From positions 1 through 20,651 of the IMG/VR virus record IMGVR_UViG_3300009149_000362: a stretch of 20,651 nt of DNA; one strand, given 5' to 3'. Numbering within the stretch: position 1 is the stretch's first letter; every line of letters starts with the position of its first letter. The position numbers and the translations under genes were made by a program. Source of the stretch: a virus. The notes below the pieces were generated by a model that was given only the letters and a program-made list of their open reading frames with translations, made no database searches and had not been told where the DNA came from. Below are positions 14,475 through 20,651 of this stretch, in pieces.

Positions 14475-15035
14475 ATTAAAATCAATTAATGATTTTTTAT
14501 TTATGTTTCCATGTAAGTTTTTATCTTTCAACTCCTTTAAAGCTAATTTTATTTCCCAAGAACCAATGGCATGTCTTTTTTGCCTGAACGCAATATTCAA
14601 AGCTCTACTTAAATTATAGCCTCTCTTAAACATAAAAATTTTATAATACTCAAGATACCCAACAGATGCAGATATAGTTGTTTGTTTATCACCAAATGAT
14701 GTTTTTTCTTGCATTGTAAGTGTATCTTCAAGCCACTCTCCCCATACATTACCTAATTCATCATACCTTATAGAAAATCCTTCTTTCATAGCGTCTCCTA
14801 AACAAGCATAAGTCCCATCAATAATTCTCCACCAAATTTTAAAAAATAATTTCCAATCCTTCTCTTTGAATGGCATGTATATAGAGTAAGGGATATTATA
14901 TATAATTCCAACTACAATAACTGGAGTAAATACTATTGTTGAGCCTATCATAGTAATTAAACCATCTCTAAACTCTTTAGATATAATTAACCCAAGTACA
15001 ACAAAGGTTATTAATAATATTAATAATGTGTTCAT
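14454..15035 (-). CDS. Membrane protein with two N-terminal helices, unknown function
   Basis: A 193-residue protein. Residues 1-19 (LLILLITFVVLGLII) and about 30-53 (MIGSTIVFTPVIVVGIIYNIPY) are membrane helices. The remaining 140 residues are soluble and charged (KEKDWKLFFKIWWRIIDG, YLEYYKIFMFKRGYNLSRALN), probably on the cytoplasmic side. No family is recognised. It directly precedes the patatin gene on the same strand, so a membrane-anchored partner of that lipase, a lysis factor or a superinfection-exclusion protein are possible roles. The ATG follows a TATTTATAA box by eight bases. Confidence 0.68.
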   Translation of the reverse strand: MNTLLILLITFVVLGLIISKEFRDGLITMIGSTIVFTPVIVVGIIYNIPYSIYMPFKEKDWKLFFKIWWRIIDGTYACLGDAMKEGFSIRYDELGNVWGEWLEDTLTMQEKTSFGDKQTTISASVGYLEYYKIFMFKRGYNLSRALNIAFRQKRHAIGSWEIKLALKELKDKNLHGNINKKSLIDFNKKRGYI

Positions 15036-15043
15036 ATCTTTTT

Positions 15044-15052
15044 TTATAAATA
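15044..15052 (-). promoter_or_regulatory. TATTTATAA box before the membrane protein gene
   Basis: The coding strand reads CTATTTATAAAAAAAG, ending eight bases before the ATG at 15035. Read on the other strand it contains the T4 late consensus TATAAATA, but in the wrong direction for this gene. Confidence 0.3.
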
Positions 15053-15059
15053 GAATTAA

Positions 15060-16100
15060 TTATTGCGGATTTAATCCATTTAGAATATACATTCTTATTG
15101 TAACTGTATTGCTGGTTCCAGGCACATAATTATCTAATCTTGCGTATGGATGGACAGCTATCTCCTGAATTAATTGACAAGGATTTCCTTCTGTATCTAA
15201 TTTAGTACCAAACTCATAGTAAGCAGACAATGCTGAATTAATATCCTTCAACAAAGGAAGGGCATCAGCCTCTGCTTCAGAAACACTATTTAAGTCATTA
15301 GATGTCATAATGAATAATCCAACCGTATTTACCAATAGTTCATTAATCAAATTCTTTCTTCTTCTCCTTGATTCATCCCTAGCTATCATAGGTTTATATA
15401 CCTTAAACAATGTTTTGCTATCTTCAGATAGAGTTCCATCCATCTTATACCACCTTCTAACCTCAGTTCTTGTTGAAACATATCCGTTATCTGCAAAAGT
15501 ATACGTTGCAGAATAATCAATAATTGGATTATCGTAATTAAATACTGTAAATCCAAAATAATCATATGTTATTGATACGTTTTCATAATACGTGCAACCT
15601 GTTAAAAAACCGAATTTATCAAACTGAAGATTTGGGTGCAATCTAATATTCAAATCTTTTTTATAATCAATTGACTTAGGAGCTGCTTTCGGGTTGAAGT
15701 TTTCAGTAGACTCAAATATATCATCACTTAAGAAGTCGTAAATCTTGAAGTGGTTATTTTCTTCTTGTTCTTCGTAGGTTAAAACCTCATCCCTCTTTTC
15801 TTTATCAACAATAAAATATTTAGCAATAACTTTTTGTTCATTCAAAGTGTATGCACTCCAAGTTGCTCCAGTCTGATTTTCATAAATATCTTTAATCTCT
15901 CTCTTTATTTTACAATGCTTATAATCTACATATCCTCCAAATTTATCCCAATTTTCTATTGATGTGATATTAGAATAACCTTCAACAGATGTAGACGCTG
16001 AAGTTGTGAATGGTGAATTACCATCAAGGTCATTTTTGTTCCACGTACTAATGTTGAGGCCGATAATCCCGCTATTAAGGTTGTATGCAAATATATTCAT
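15060..16100 (-). CDS. Unknown protein, probable virion component
   Basis: A 346-residue protein without signal or membrane segments and of no family I recognise. The N-terminal 130 residues are mixed and contain KIKREIKDIYENQTGATW. The centre (about 155-230) is strand-rich and aromatic (GCTYYENVSITYDYFGFTVFNYDN, YSATYTFADNGYVSTRTEV). A basic RRRRKNLINELL segment lies near 245, and the C-terminus (TVTIRMYILNGLNPQ) is again strand-like. It lies directly downstream of the two fibre frames on the same strand, which suggests a tail or fibre-associated structural protein. Its frame happens to be the same as that of the next gene, but that gene has its own promoter-like box and membrane-protein start. 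Confidence 0.65.
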   Translation of the reverse strand: MNIFAYNLNSGIIGLNISTWNKNDLDGNSPFTTSASTSVEGYSNITSIENWDKFGGYVDYKHCKIKREIKDIYENQTGATWSAYTLNEQKVIAKYFIVDKEKRDEVLTYEEQEENNHFKIYDFLSDDIFESTENFNPKAAPKSIDYKKDLNIRLHPNLQFDKFGFLTGCTYYENVSITYDYFGFTVFNYDNPIIDYSATYTFADNGYVSTRTEVRRWYKMDGTLSEDSKTLFKVYKPMIARDESRRRRKNLINELLVNTVGLFIMTSNDLNSVSEAEADALPLLKDINSALSAYYEFGTKLDTEGNPCQLIQEIAVHPYARLDNYVPGTSNTVTIRMYILNGLNPQ

Positions 16101-16118
16101 TATTCTTGTTGTATTTTA

Positions 16119-16127
16119 TATAAATAA
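16119..16127 (-). promoter_or_regulatory. TTATTTATA box upstream of 15060-16100
   Basis: The coding strand reads AATTATTTATATAAAATAC, with the core ending 18 bases before the ATG at 16100. The other strand carries TATAAATAA. It belongs to the same loose group of TATTTAT-centred boxes. Confidence 0.25.
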
Positions 16128-16138
16128 TTTATTTATTA

Positions 16139-17080
16139 TTAATCTCTTATCTTTTTCAAAGTAATATAAGCAGAATAAATACTAGCCAAACCACTTCCTT
16201 GGTTTGACATTTTAAGCTCTAAATCCCTTTCTCCAGATGCAAGAACAACTCTCTTATGTATATTTCCATAATTAACGTTAGAACTACTTTGCTCAACATC
16301 CATTTTTTGAGAAAATAAATCAACCCCATCAATCTGAGGGGTTATTTGTATATCACCACTGTTTGACGAGTTTCCATAAATAAAAGATATATTAATTTCA
16401 TAAACCCCACCTTCAACGGTTACTGTGTTATCTACAGCGCCCCCTTCTGTATTTGTAAAATACTCTTCATCAGTAGCTGTTTCATTTGTATGTTGACCTT
16501 CTTTTTCAATATAAAATTCTTCTTCGTTTTTAATCAAAATTGTATTCCCAACTAAACCGACAGTTAAACCACTAGTTCCGCTTAGGCTATAAAATTCAAA
16601 ATCAACTCCATTTTTTTGCTTAAACACCCCAATGTCAGAACCTATATTAGATACTGTATTAACTTCTCCAAACAAAGTGGACAGCTCAGTTGAACCTGAG
16701 TAAAATGTGTCACCAGATAAATTTGTTGAAAATACTGAAGATAGTGAAATGTCGTTTTCTAAATTTATAATCGGAGAAACTGATGTTCCACCAGTAAACA
16801 TATTTGTTCCACCCTGAATGCTTATAGTATCCCCAGATTCTCCTTTATCTCCTCTTATTCCTCTAATTTCATTTTTTACAGAAACACCAACTCTAGCACC
16901 ATTCCATGTTCCTGAAACCGTATTTGTTCTAAACCCAACCATGTCGTTTTCAAATATAACTATAGGAGAAGGGAATGCGTAAACACTATTTTCATCAAAT
17001 GTAGCTGTTGCTACAGCAACGTTATTAACCATTAAATCTATAGTTGCAGTTGTGCCTTGAATTTCTGCGTGAAGAAACAT
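16139..17080 (-). CDS. Tail fibre protein, downstream part (in frame with 17093-18322)
   Basis: A 313-residue fibre-type protein. Residues 1-75 (HAEIQGTTATIDLMVNN, VIFENDMVGFRTNTVSG, ARVGVSV) look like the second half of a beta domain whose first half (AEENGTLSNNNRQWSFGNG) ends the upstream frame. A collagen-like GIRGDKGESGD follows, then a repeat module (TGGTSVSPIINL, SGDTFYSGSTEL), and a beta-rich C-terminal domain (about 195-313) resembling C1q/TNF-like heads. The upstream stop TAA is in the same frame 12 bases before this ATG, so both could once have been, or still be by readthrough, one 727-codon gene. An A-rich leader (GAAATAACAAAA) precedes the ATG and would suit reinitiation. Role: host attachment or a whisker. 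Confidence 0.75.
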   Translation of the reverse strand: MFLHAEIQGTTATIDLMVNNVAVATATFDENSVYAFPSPIVIFENDMVGFRTNTVSGTWNGARVGVSVKNEIRGIRGDKGESGDTISIQGGTNMFTGGTSVSPIINLENDISLSSVFSTNLSGDTFYSGSTELSTLFGEVNTVSNIGSDIGVFKQKNGVDFEFYSLSGTSGLTVGLVGNTILIKNEEEFYIEKEGQHTNETATDEEYFTNTEGGAVDNTVTVEGGVYEINISFIYGNSSNSGDIQITPQIDGVDLFSQKMDVEQSSSNVNYGNIHKRVVLASGERDLELKMSNQGSGLASIYSAYITLKKIRD

Positions 17081-17092
17081 TTTTGTTATTTC

Positions 17093-17095
17093 TTA
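17093..17095 (-). other. In-frame TAA between the two fibre reading frames
   Basis: Coding-strand codons are ...GTT TAC ATT ATG TAT GAT TAA GAA ATA ACA AAA ATG TTT CTT CAC... The TAA is the only interruption between frames that together make a continuous fibre domain. TAA ends about 17 other genes here, so it is a real stop in this genome. Confidence 0.85.
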
Positions 17096-18322
17096 ATCAT
17101 ACATAATGTAAACATTATTTTGACCACTTCCACCATTACCAAATGACCATTGTCTATTGTTATTAGATAAAGTTCCGTTCTCCTCTGCCCATATCATATA
17201 GTGTATGTCGCCTATTTCTAAACCAGTAAGATTTGAACCATCTCCATAAAACACAGCTTCTTGAGTGTTTCCAGAAAATACATTTGAGTATGTTGTTCCG
17301 CTTACATAAAAGTCATCAAAACTATTTAAACTCAAATCACCCGCAATGCCTTTATCACCTTTTTGTCCATTAAGAACTTTCATTATTGATAATGAGGAAC
17401 CTCCAGGTTGAAGTGTTACTTGGTCAAAGCCATAATTTCTCCTAAATGTAACTCTAAGCTTATCGCCAACCTCAAGGTCAAGAACTGCTTGAAAGCTTCC
17501 AGAAGCTCCATGGTTCAAAAATCTAAGATACATTTCTGTTGTTGTTCCTTCAACTGGTGAAAAACCTGACCCAGTATCTATTTCAAGCCTACTTTGAGCT
17601 TGACTTCTCGTAACTGAAGAATTTAATGAAACTATTGTAGATGTTCTACCAATAACAAGGTATTTAGATTTTGACACAATAGTTACCTCATCATTATTAA
17701 CAATTGTACTATGCGTAAAATCATTACCAAGTTGTCTTTGAGAATTTAAAGGAACTTTTGCAGACCATGCATTTGTTGTGGTTGTGGTACCTCCAGAGCT
17801 ATCATATGCATCGAAGTAAGAGCTTGTAAGAGCTGACAAAGCTGTGTCTATTTGATTTTCTAAAACTTGAGAAATCTCTGTTGAACCTGAATAAAAAGTA
17901 TCAGCAGAAAGGGAAACTATATTAATATTATCATTTAAATTAATAATTGGCAAACTACTTGTGCCTCCAGTGTTTATATTTAAACCTGGCTGAACTCCTA
18001 TTGTGCTTACATAGTTACTAGATATTAAATTCCTTATAATTATCTCAATATCAGTAGAACCTGAAAAAAAAGTTGAAGCACTGATATTTCCAACAACTCC
18101 CACATCACCAGTAATAGTACCTCCTGTGAGTCCAAAAAATGATTTTGAACCATATTCAAATACATTTGTACCATCATAGCCCCACAAATTGTGGTCAGCT
18201 AAATTAGATGCAAGTTCTCCAGATTTGATTAAATTCACTTCATCTCCAGTTGTTCCCGTAGGAATCTTGCCAGGTACAGAAGTTCTTTTCGTTATTAAAC
18301 GTGCGTTTCTGCTTTGTGCCAT
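17093..18322 (-). CDS. Tail fibre protein, upstream part
   Basis: A 409-residue fibre protein. The N-terminus (MAQSRNARLITKRTSVPGKIPTG, about 1-60) has the look of a virion attachment segment common in fibre and collar proteins. Then come repeat modules with SASTFFSGSTDI and SADTFYSGSTEI plus TGGTSSLPIINL (about 75-160). A beta domain (about 180-315) follows, then a collagen-like GQKGDKGIAGD, then EAVFYGDGSNLTGL and the first half of a terminal domain (WAEENGTLSNNNRQWSFGNG), which is cut by TAA. It lies divergent to the tail tube gene. It probably binds host surface or anchors another fibre. The truncated final domain suggests dependence on the in-frame partner at 16139-17080. Confidence 0.8.
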   Translation of the reverse strand: MAQSRNARLITKRTSVPGKIPTGTTGDEVNLIKSGELASNLADHNLWGYDGTNVFEYGSKSFFGLTGGTITGDVGVVGNISASTFFSGSTDIEIIIRNLISSNYVSTIGVQPGLNINTGGTSSLPIINLNDNINIVSLSADTFYSGSTEISQVLENQIDTALSALTSSYFDAYDSSGGTTTTTNAWSAKVPLNSQRQLGNDFTHSTIVNNDEVTIVSKSKYLVIGRTSTIVSLNSSVTRSQAQSRLEIDTGSGFSPVEGTTTEMYLRFLNHGASGSFQAVLDLEVGDKLRVTFRRNYGFDQVTLQPGGSSLSIMKVLNGQKGDKGIAGDLSLNSFDDFYVSGTTYSNVFSGNTQEAVFYGDGSNLTGLEIGDIHYMIWAEENGTLSNNNRQWSFGNGGSGQNNVYIMYD

Positions 18323-18501
18323 GTCGAATTATATAATTCTTTAATAAAAAAATACCTAAAAAAAAGGCTCTTGTTTTAGGGTTATTTAACCCTCTTTCAA
18401 TAAATGGTTTAATAATTCTTTTAACAAAAATAAATAAAAGATTTAAAAAAAATTTTTCTACTTATTTATTAATAAAGAAAACAACTAATAAAACAAAAAT
18501 T
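18323..18501. promoter_or_regulatory. Divergent region between fibre and tail tube genes
   Basis: 179 AT-rich bases with no gene. It holds a perfect 14-base palindrome, GAATTATATAATTC (18326-18339), four bases before the fibre ATG, a 7-bp hairpin AGGGTTA-TT-TAACCCT (18378-18393), long A/T runs and a TATTTATTA box for the tail tube gene. Promoters for both directions must lie here. The palindromes could be operator sites; no protein is implied by the sequence. Confidence 0.5.
18463..18471 (+). promoter_or_regulatory. TATTTATTA late-promoter-like box before tail tube
   Basis: An exact TATTTATTA, followed by ATAAAG, 30 bases before the ATG at 18502. This is the only plus-strand copy with the same orientation relative to its gene as the minus-strand boxes, which supports a strand-specific role. 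Confidence 0.4.
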
Positions 18502-18990
18502 ATGGCTGATATGTTTAGACCTGTTCCAATTGAACAGGAACCAAAGAGAAAGAATAGATTTGTTCTTGAGTTTCCAACGGAACTTGGTATCGAATCATTC
18601 TTGGTACAAACGTCTGGAAAACCTTCACTTGAAATCGGTTCTACAGAAATCCAGTATATGAATACTTCAACTTGGGTTGCAGGTCGTTCTATCTGGTCAA
18701 CAATTGATATTACGTTTATTGACGTGATAGGACCATCTACTACACAGAAGGTTATGGAATGGGTAAGACTTCATTTTGAATCTGCAACTGGTAGAATGGG
18801 ATACGCAATTGGATACAAGAAAAACCTTGTGCTTAAAGCGCTTGACCCAACTGGTGTTGAAGTTGAAAAATGGACACTTATCGGTTGTCAAATCACAAAT
18901 GCTTCATTTGATGATTATGATTACAGTGCTGATGACGTTGCAATGGTTAACATTACTATCCAACCAGATAGATGTTTACTTGCTGCATAA
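18502..18990 (+). CDS. Tail tube protein (T4 gp19 type)
   Basis: A 162-residue protein that stacks in rings to form the inner tail tube. The family pattern is clear: MADMFRPVPIEQEPKRKNRF at the start, then FVLEFPTELGIESFLVQTSGKPS, WSTIDITFIDVIGPSTTQKVMEWV and a final NASFDDYDYSADDVAMVNITIQPDR, all typical of gp19/Hcp-fold tube proteins. The length matches T4 gp19 (163 residues). There is no Shine-Dalgarno sequence; the leader is A-rich (ATAAAACAAAAATT). A strong terminator 30 bases downstream suggests a single-gene transcript, as expected for an abundant virion protein. Confidence 0.93.
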   Translation: MADMFRPVPIEQEPKRKNRFVLEFPTELGIESFLVQTSGKPSLEIGSTEIQYMNTSTWVAGRSIWSTIDITFIDVIGPSTTQKVMEWVRLHFESATGRMGYAIGYKKNLVLKALDPTGVEVEKWTLIGCQITNASFDDYDYSADDVAMVNITIQPDRCLLAA

Positions 18991-19005
18991 GTAACTATTA
19001 TTTTA

Positions 19006-19013
19006 TATAAATA
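19006..19013 (+). promoter_or_regulatory. Perfect T4-type late promoter box TATAAATA
   Basis: TATAAATA in the right direction for the genes at 19070 and 19501. It lies just before the hairpin at 19021-19052, so a transcript starting here would begin with that hairpin, an odd arrangement. It may be chance. Confidence 0.3.
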
Positions 19014-19020
19014 TTAACGC

Positions 19021-19061
19021 AAACCTTGGGTGCTATTGAGCGTTCAAGGTTTGTTTTTTTT
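19021..19061 (+). terminator. Intrinsic terminator after the tail tube gene
   Basis: AAACCTTG (19021-19028) pairs with CAAGGTTT (19045-19052) around a 16-base loop, then G and eight Ts. The loop's last five bases GCGTT (19040-19044) also match AACGC (19016-19020) just before the stem, an order that could form a pseudoknot. Standard intrinsic terminator form 30 bases after the stop codon. Confidence 0.8.
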
Positions 19062-19069
19062 AAATAACC

Positions 19070-19489
19070 ATGGGACTATTAAGATTGTATAGAAAATTCT
19101 ACTGTGTATCAACTTCTGGTACAGAAGACTCTTATACGCCTATTACTCCAACTTCGGTTACTGCATCTTCTTTTATAGCAGGAACTGGTGGAACAGAGTC
19201 GGCAACGATGATTGAAACTGGAATTCCTTTAACGGAAGAAGAAACTGGTATTTTTTACGCAGACCTAACTCCTGAACTGTACTCATCTGATGTTACATAT
19301 GATTTAGTTTTTTACGTTCAATATACTCCATTAGCTCCAGCAGATAAAAAGCTAAGTACAAGGTTTAGAATAATGCCTTTCAATATAGCTAATCAACTTG
19401 ATTTCGAGATAAGCGATGTAAACTCAATTGATTTTGAGATAAGCAATATAACGCCTATCGAATATGAAATAATAGGAACTTATAATTAA
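19070..19489 (+). CDS. Small beta-rich protein with C-terminal tandem repeat
   Basis: A 139-residue protein with an Ig-like style (SVTASSFIAGTGG, TGIFYADLTPELYSSDVTYDLVFYVQY) and no signal peptide. The ADLTPEL...VTYDLVFYVQY pattern resembles the small protein at 13130-13438 and other phage virion accessory domains. Its last 29 residues are three tandem copies of a ten-residue unit (DFEISDVNSI, DFEISNITPI, EYEIIGTYN). It precedes the BppU_N-like gene by 11 bases on the same strand, so both probably serve the baseplate or tail. No close family is recognised. Confidence 0.65.
   Translation: MGLLRLYRKFYCVSTSGTEDSYTPITPTSVTASSFIAGTGGTESATMIETGIPLTEEETGIFYADLTPELYSSDVTYDLVFYVQYTPLAPADKKLSTRFRIMPFNIANQLDFEISDVNSIDFEISNITPIEYEIIGTYN
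19400..19489 (+). repeat. Three 30-bp tandem repeats at the gene end
   Basis: Units at 19400-19429, 19430-19459 and 19460-19489, each beginning GATTTCGAG, GATTTTGAG or GAATATGAA. The first two are most alike; the third has diverged and contains the stop codon. Each unit encodes ten residues in frame. Confidence 0.75.
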
Positions 19490-19500
19490 TAAAAAAAAAC

Positions 19501-19860
19501 ATGTCATTAAATAAAAAAGAATTCATAATAAAAAGAAACGATACATTACCTGCTCTACAGCTGTGCTTAATTGACAGAGGTTGTCTTGGTAGTAAAGAAC
19601 CTTTTAGTCTTGATGGAGTGACAGGAGTAACTTTTACTATGGCTAACGATTGTGGAGATTATAAAATCTTTGCTAAGTCAGCTCAAACAGTTTCCTTCTC
19701 TGCAGGAACAATACAATACAATTGGGACGCAGAAGATACTAATGAAGCTGGAAGGTTTAAAGGAGAATTCCAATTGTTATATTCAGATGGAAATAAATTA
19801 TCTATCCCTCAAAACGGACAAATTCAAATAGACATCCCAGGAGATGTTAATCCTTACTAA
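19501..19860 (+). CDS. BppU_N-like baseplate/fibre-anchoring domain protein
   Basis: A 119-residue single-domain protein that matches the pattern of phage baseplate upper-protein N-terminal (BppU_N-like) domains. It starts FIIKRNDTLPALQLCLIDRG, has GVTGVTFTMANDCGDYKIF in the centre, then GTIQYNWDAEDTNEAGRFKGEFQLLYSDGNKLSIP and a final GQIQIDIPGD. Such domains attach receptor-binding proteins to the baseplate. There is no long C-terminal part, so it may be a stand-alone adaptor. It follows 19070-19489 closely and ends before a two-way terminator. The leader is a pure A-rich stretch without Shine-Dalgarno. Confidence 0.72.
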   Translation: MSLNKKEFIIKRNDTLPALQLCLIDRGCLGSKEPFSLDGVTGVTFTMANDCGDYKIFAKSAQTVSFSAGTIQYNWDAEDTNEAGRFKGEFQLLYSDGNKLSIPQNGQIQIDIPGDVNPY

Positions 19861-19899
19861 GTTTGTAGATTATTCTGCGAATTATAATTTATATTACAA

Positions 19900-19931
19900 A
19901 AAAAAGCCACTCAATTAAGAGTGGCTTTTTT
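19900..19931. terminator. Bidirectional intrinsic terminator
   Basis: A 13-bp perfect stem, AAAAAAGCCACTC (19900-19912) with GAGTGGCTTTTTT (19919-19931), around the loop AATTAA. Runs of A and T on both sides make it work from either direction. It ends the plus-strand pair at 19070-19860 and the minus-strand gene stopping at 19936. Confidence 0.92.
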
Positions 19932-19935
19932 GTTT

Positions 19936-20651
19936 CTATGATTCTGTATTTTCTTCTTTATACTTCCAAATGTAGCCTCCAGAAGATTTTAAATCACCTC
20001 TTGCAGCAGAAGCCACATTTCCTATATGAAAACCATCATCTTTTACTTGAGATAAAAATTCATATTCTTTAATAAAATTATCTTCTTTATCAAATTGTAA
20101 CAAAATTTTTCTTTGACTTGATGCTTTCCCAAAATTAGGGTTTTTATTCCCTAACTGTCTATCTCCTTTTCCATAAGCTGGATTCTTCTCTCCAACGTTT
20201 GCTTTTCTTATCTTTTCTTTTGTCTCATCTGAATGAGAAAATCCTTTATTTTTTCTTTTTTTTGAAGATTCAGATATTTTATTTTTATGCTCTTTTGATA
20301 GTTTTCGTCCAGATAGTTTGTTTGATATTTTATTTTTATGCTCTTTTGATAATTGTTTTCCGAACATAGGATTTTTATCCCCCAATTGCCTATCACCTTT
20401 TCCATAAGCTGGATTCTTCTCTCCAACGTTTGCTTTTCTTATCTTTTCTTTTGTCTCATCTGAATGTTCTCTTCCTTTTTGTGATTCTGAAGCATTCTCT
20501 CTCATTTCTTTTGCCTTATCTTTCCCATACAATTCTTCCCATGATTTTCCTTTCCTGGACTTAGACATATTTTCTTTTTGTTCATCTGTCCATTTATTTC
20601 CATAATTAGGATTGTTTTCTCCAGAATTAGCCTTACTTATTTTACTCCTTA
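19936..20651 (-). CDS. NUMOD-repeat homing endonuclease, C-terminal part (5' end beyond window)
   Basis: The frame is open from the right edge of the window to TAG at 19936-19938; the ATG at 20568 is internal, because RSKISKANSGENNPNYGNKW lies in frame before it. The visible part is a string of NUMOD3-type DNA-binding units (HSDETKEKIRKANVGEKNP, YGKGDRQLGDKNPMFGK, LSKEHKNKIS) followed by a NUMOD1-like domain near the end (LQFDKEDNFIKEYEFLSQV then SSGGYIWKYKEE). Such units target homing endonucleases to specific sites; the nuclease domain, usually GIY-YIG or HNH, would be beyond the window. Several units are nearly identical at DNA level, a sign of recent duplication. It is placed right behind a two-way terminator, a typical safe insertion point. 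Confidence 0.82.
   Translation of the reverse strand, partial: RSKISKANSGENNPNYGNKWTDEQKENMSKSRKGKSWEELYGKDKAKEMRENASESQKGREHSDETKEKIRKANVGEKNPAYGKGDRQLGDKNPMFGKQLSKEHKNKISNKLSGRKLSKEHKNKISESSKKRKNKGFSHSDETKEKIRKANVGEKNPAYGKGDRQLGNKNPNFGKASSQRKILLQFDKEDNFIKEYEFLSQVKDDGFHIGNVASAARGDLKSSGGYIWKYKEENTES
20165..20466 (-). repeat. 71-bp identical direct repeat in the NUMOD gene
   Basis: Bases 20165-20235 and 20396-20466 are identical over 71 bases, offset 231 bases (77 codons). They encode the same HSDETKEKIRKANVGEKNPAYGKG block. Identity at silent sites points to recent duplication or gene conversion. Confidence 0.85.
20274..20352 (-). repeat. 51-bp period repeat of LSKEHKNKIS units
   Basis: GATATTTTATTTTTATGCTC and the following TTTTGATA occur twice, about 51 bases (17 codons) apart, between the two 71-bp repeats. 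They encode two LSKEHKNKIS units. Confidence 0.7.

Noticed and set aside
15035-15062. 15060-16100 and 14454-15035 as one gene cut by a stop
   Set aside because: They are in the same phase, but the second begins with a membrane helix, has its own promoter-like box and shows no domain continuity. One in three neighbours share phase by chance.
18378-18393. AGGGTTA-TT-TAACCCT as a terminator
   Set aside because: It has no T-run on either side and lies between diverging genes, where a terminator has no clear purpose; an operator is as likely.
1-20651. Genome-wide reassignment of TAG to an amino acid
   Set aside because: Only one long gene carries an internal TAG, while three genes end sensibly at TAG (4308, 9006, 19936). 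In two of these, reading through would enter a terminator or a promoter region. One 20-kb window cannot exclude use of suppression at selected genes.
1-20651. tRNA genes or CRISPR arrays
   Set aside because: No cloverleaf-like sequence or regularly spaced repeats were seen in the gaps; the repeats found lie inside genes.

Overview
The window is part of the genome of a large, AT-rich tailed phage with a contractile tail (a distant T4-like myovirus). The evidence is a set of T4-type virion proteins: a gp26-type baseplate hub protein (cut by the left edge), portal (gp20 type), large terminase (gp17 type) and tail tube (gp19 type). The host is probably a Bacteroidota bacterium. The polymerase gene has a close match to the Bacteroidota promoter form TTG-N20-TAnnTTTG, and most genes lack a Shine-Dalgarno sequence and start after an A-rich leader. 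This host call is an inference, not proof.

Layout from left to right. 1-3602 (minus strand) holds the baseplate gene, an HNH endonuclease, a coiled-coil protein, a decayed HNH remnant, a Vsr-like endonuclease and a probable processed internal head protein. 3723-4308 (plus strand) holds two small genes, the second encoding a tail-anchored coiled-coil protein. 4280-8856 (minus) is a replication block: RNase HI and a family C DNA polymerase with an N-terminal proofreading exonuclease. 9006-13082 (minus) is the packaging block: a small unknown protein, portal and terminase. 13130-18322 (minus) holds an Ig-like small protein, a patatin-like phospholipase, a membrane protein, an unknown probable virion protein and a two-part fibre locus. 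18502-19860 (plus) holds the tail tube gene and two small beta-rich proteins, one like BppU_N baseplate domains. 19936 to the right edge (minus) is a NUMOD-repeat homing endonuclease fragment. A two-way terminator separates the last two blocks.

The most notable features are two long genes each cut by one in-frame stop, with no frameshift or insertion. The DNA polymerase is interrupted by a TAG between its second and third catalytic aspartates, and no in-frame ATG could restart a usable second half. The fibre is interrupted by a TAA, with an in-frame ATG 12 bases later. Upstream of the polymerase is a short leader that can fold into a nested stem with a possible pseudoknot, plus a bulged hairpin covering the ribosome-binding site. 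This recalls the translational operator of T4 gp43. A patatin-like lipase with all catalytic residues, paired with a membrane protein, sits among the late genes and may act in lysis or host takeover. Four selfish or nuclease-like genes at different stages of decay show active homing-element traffic.
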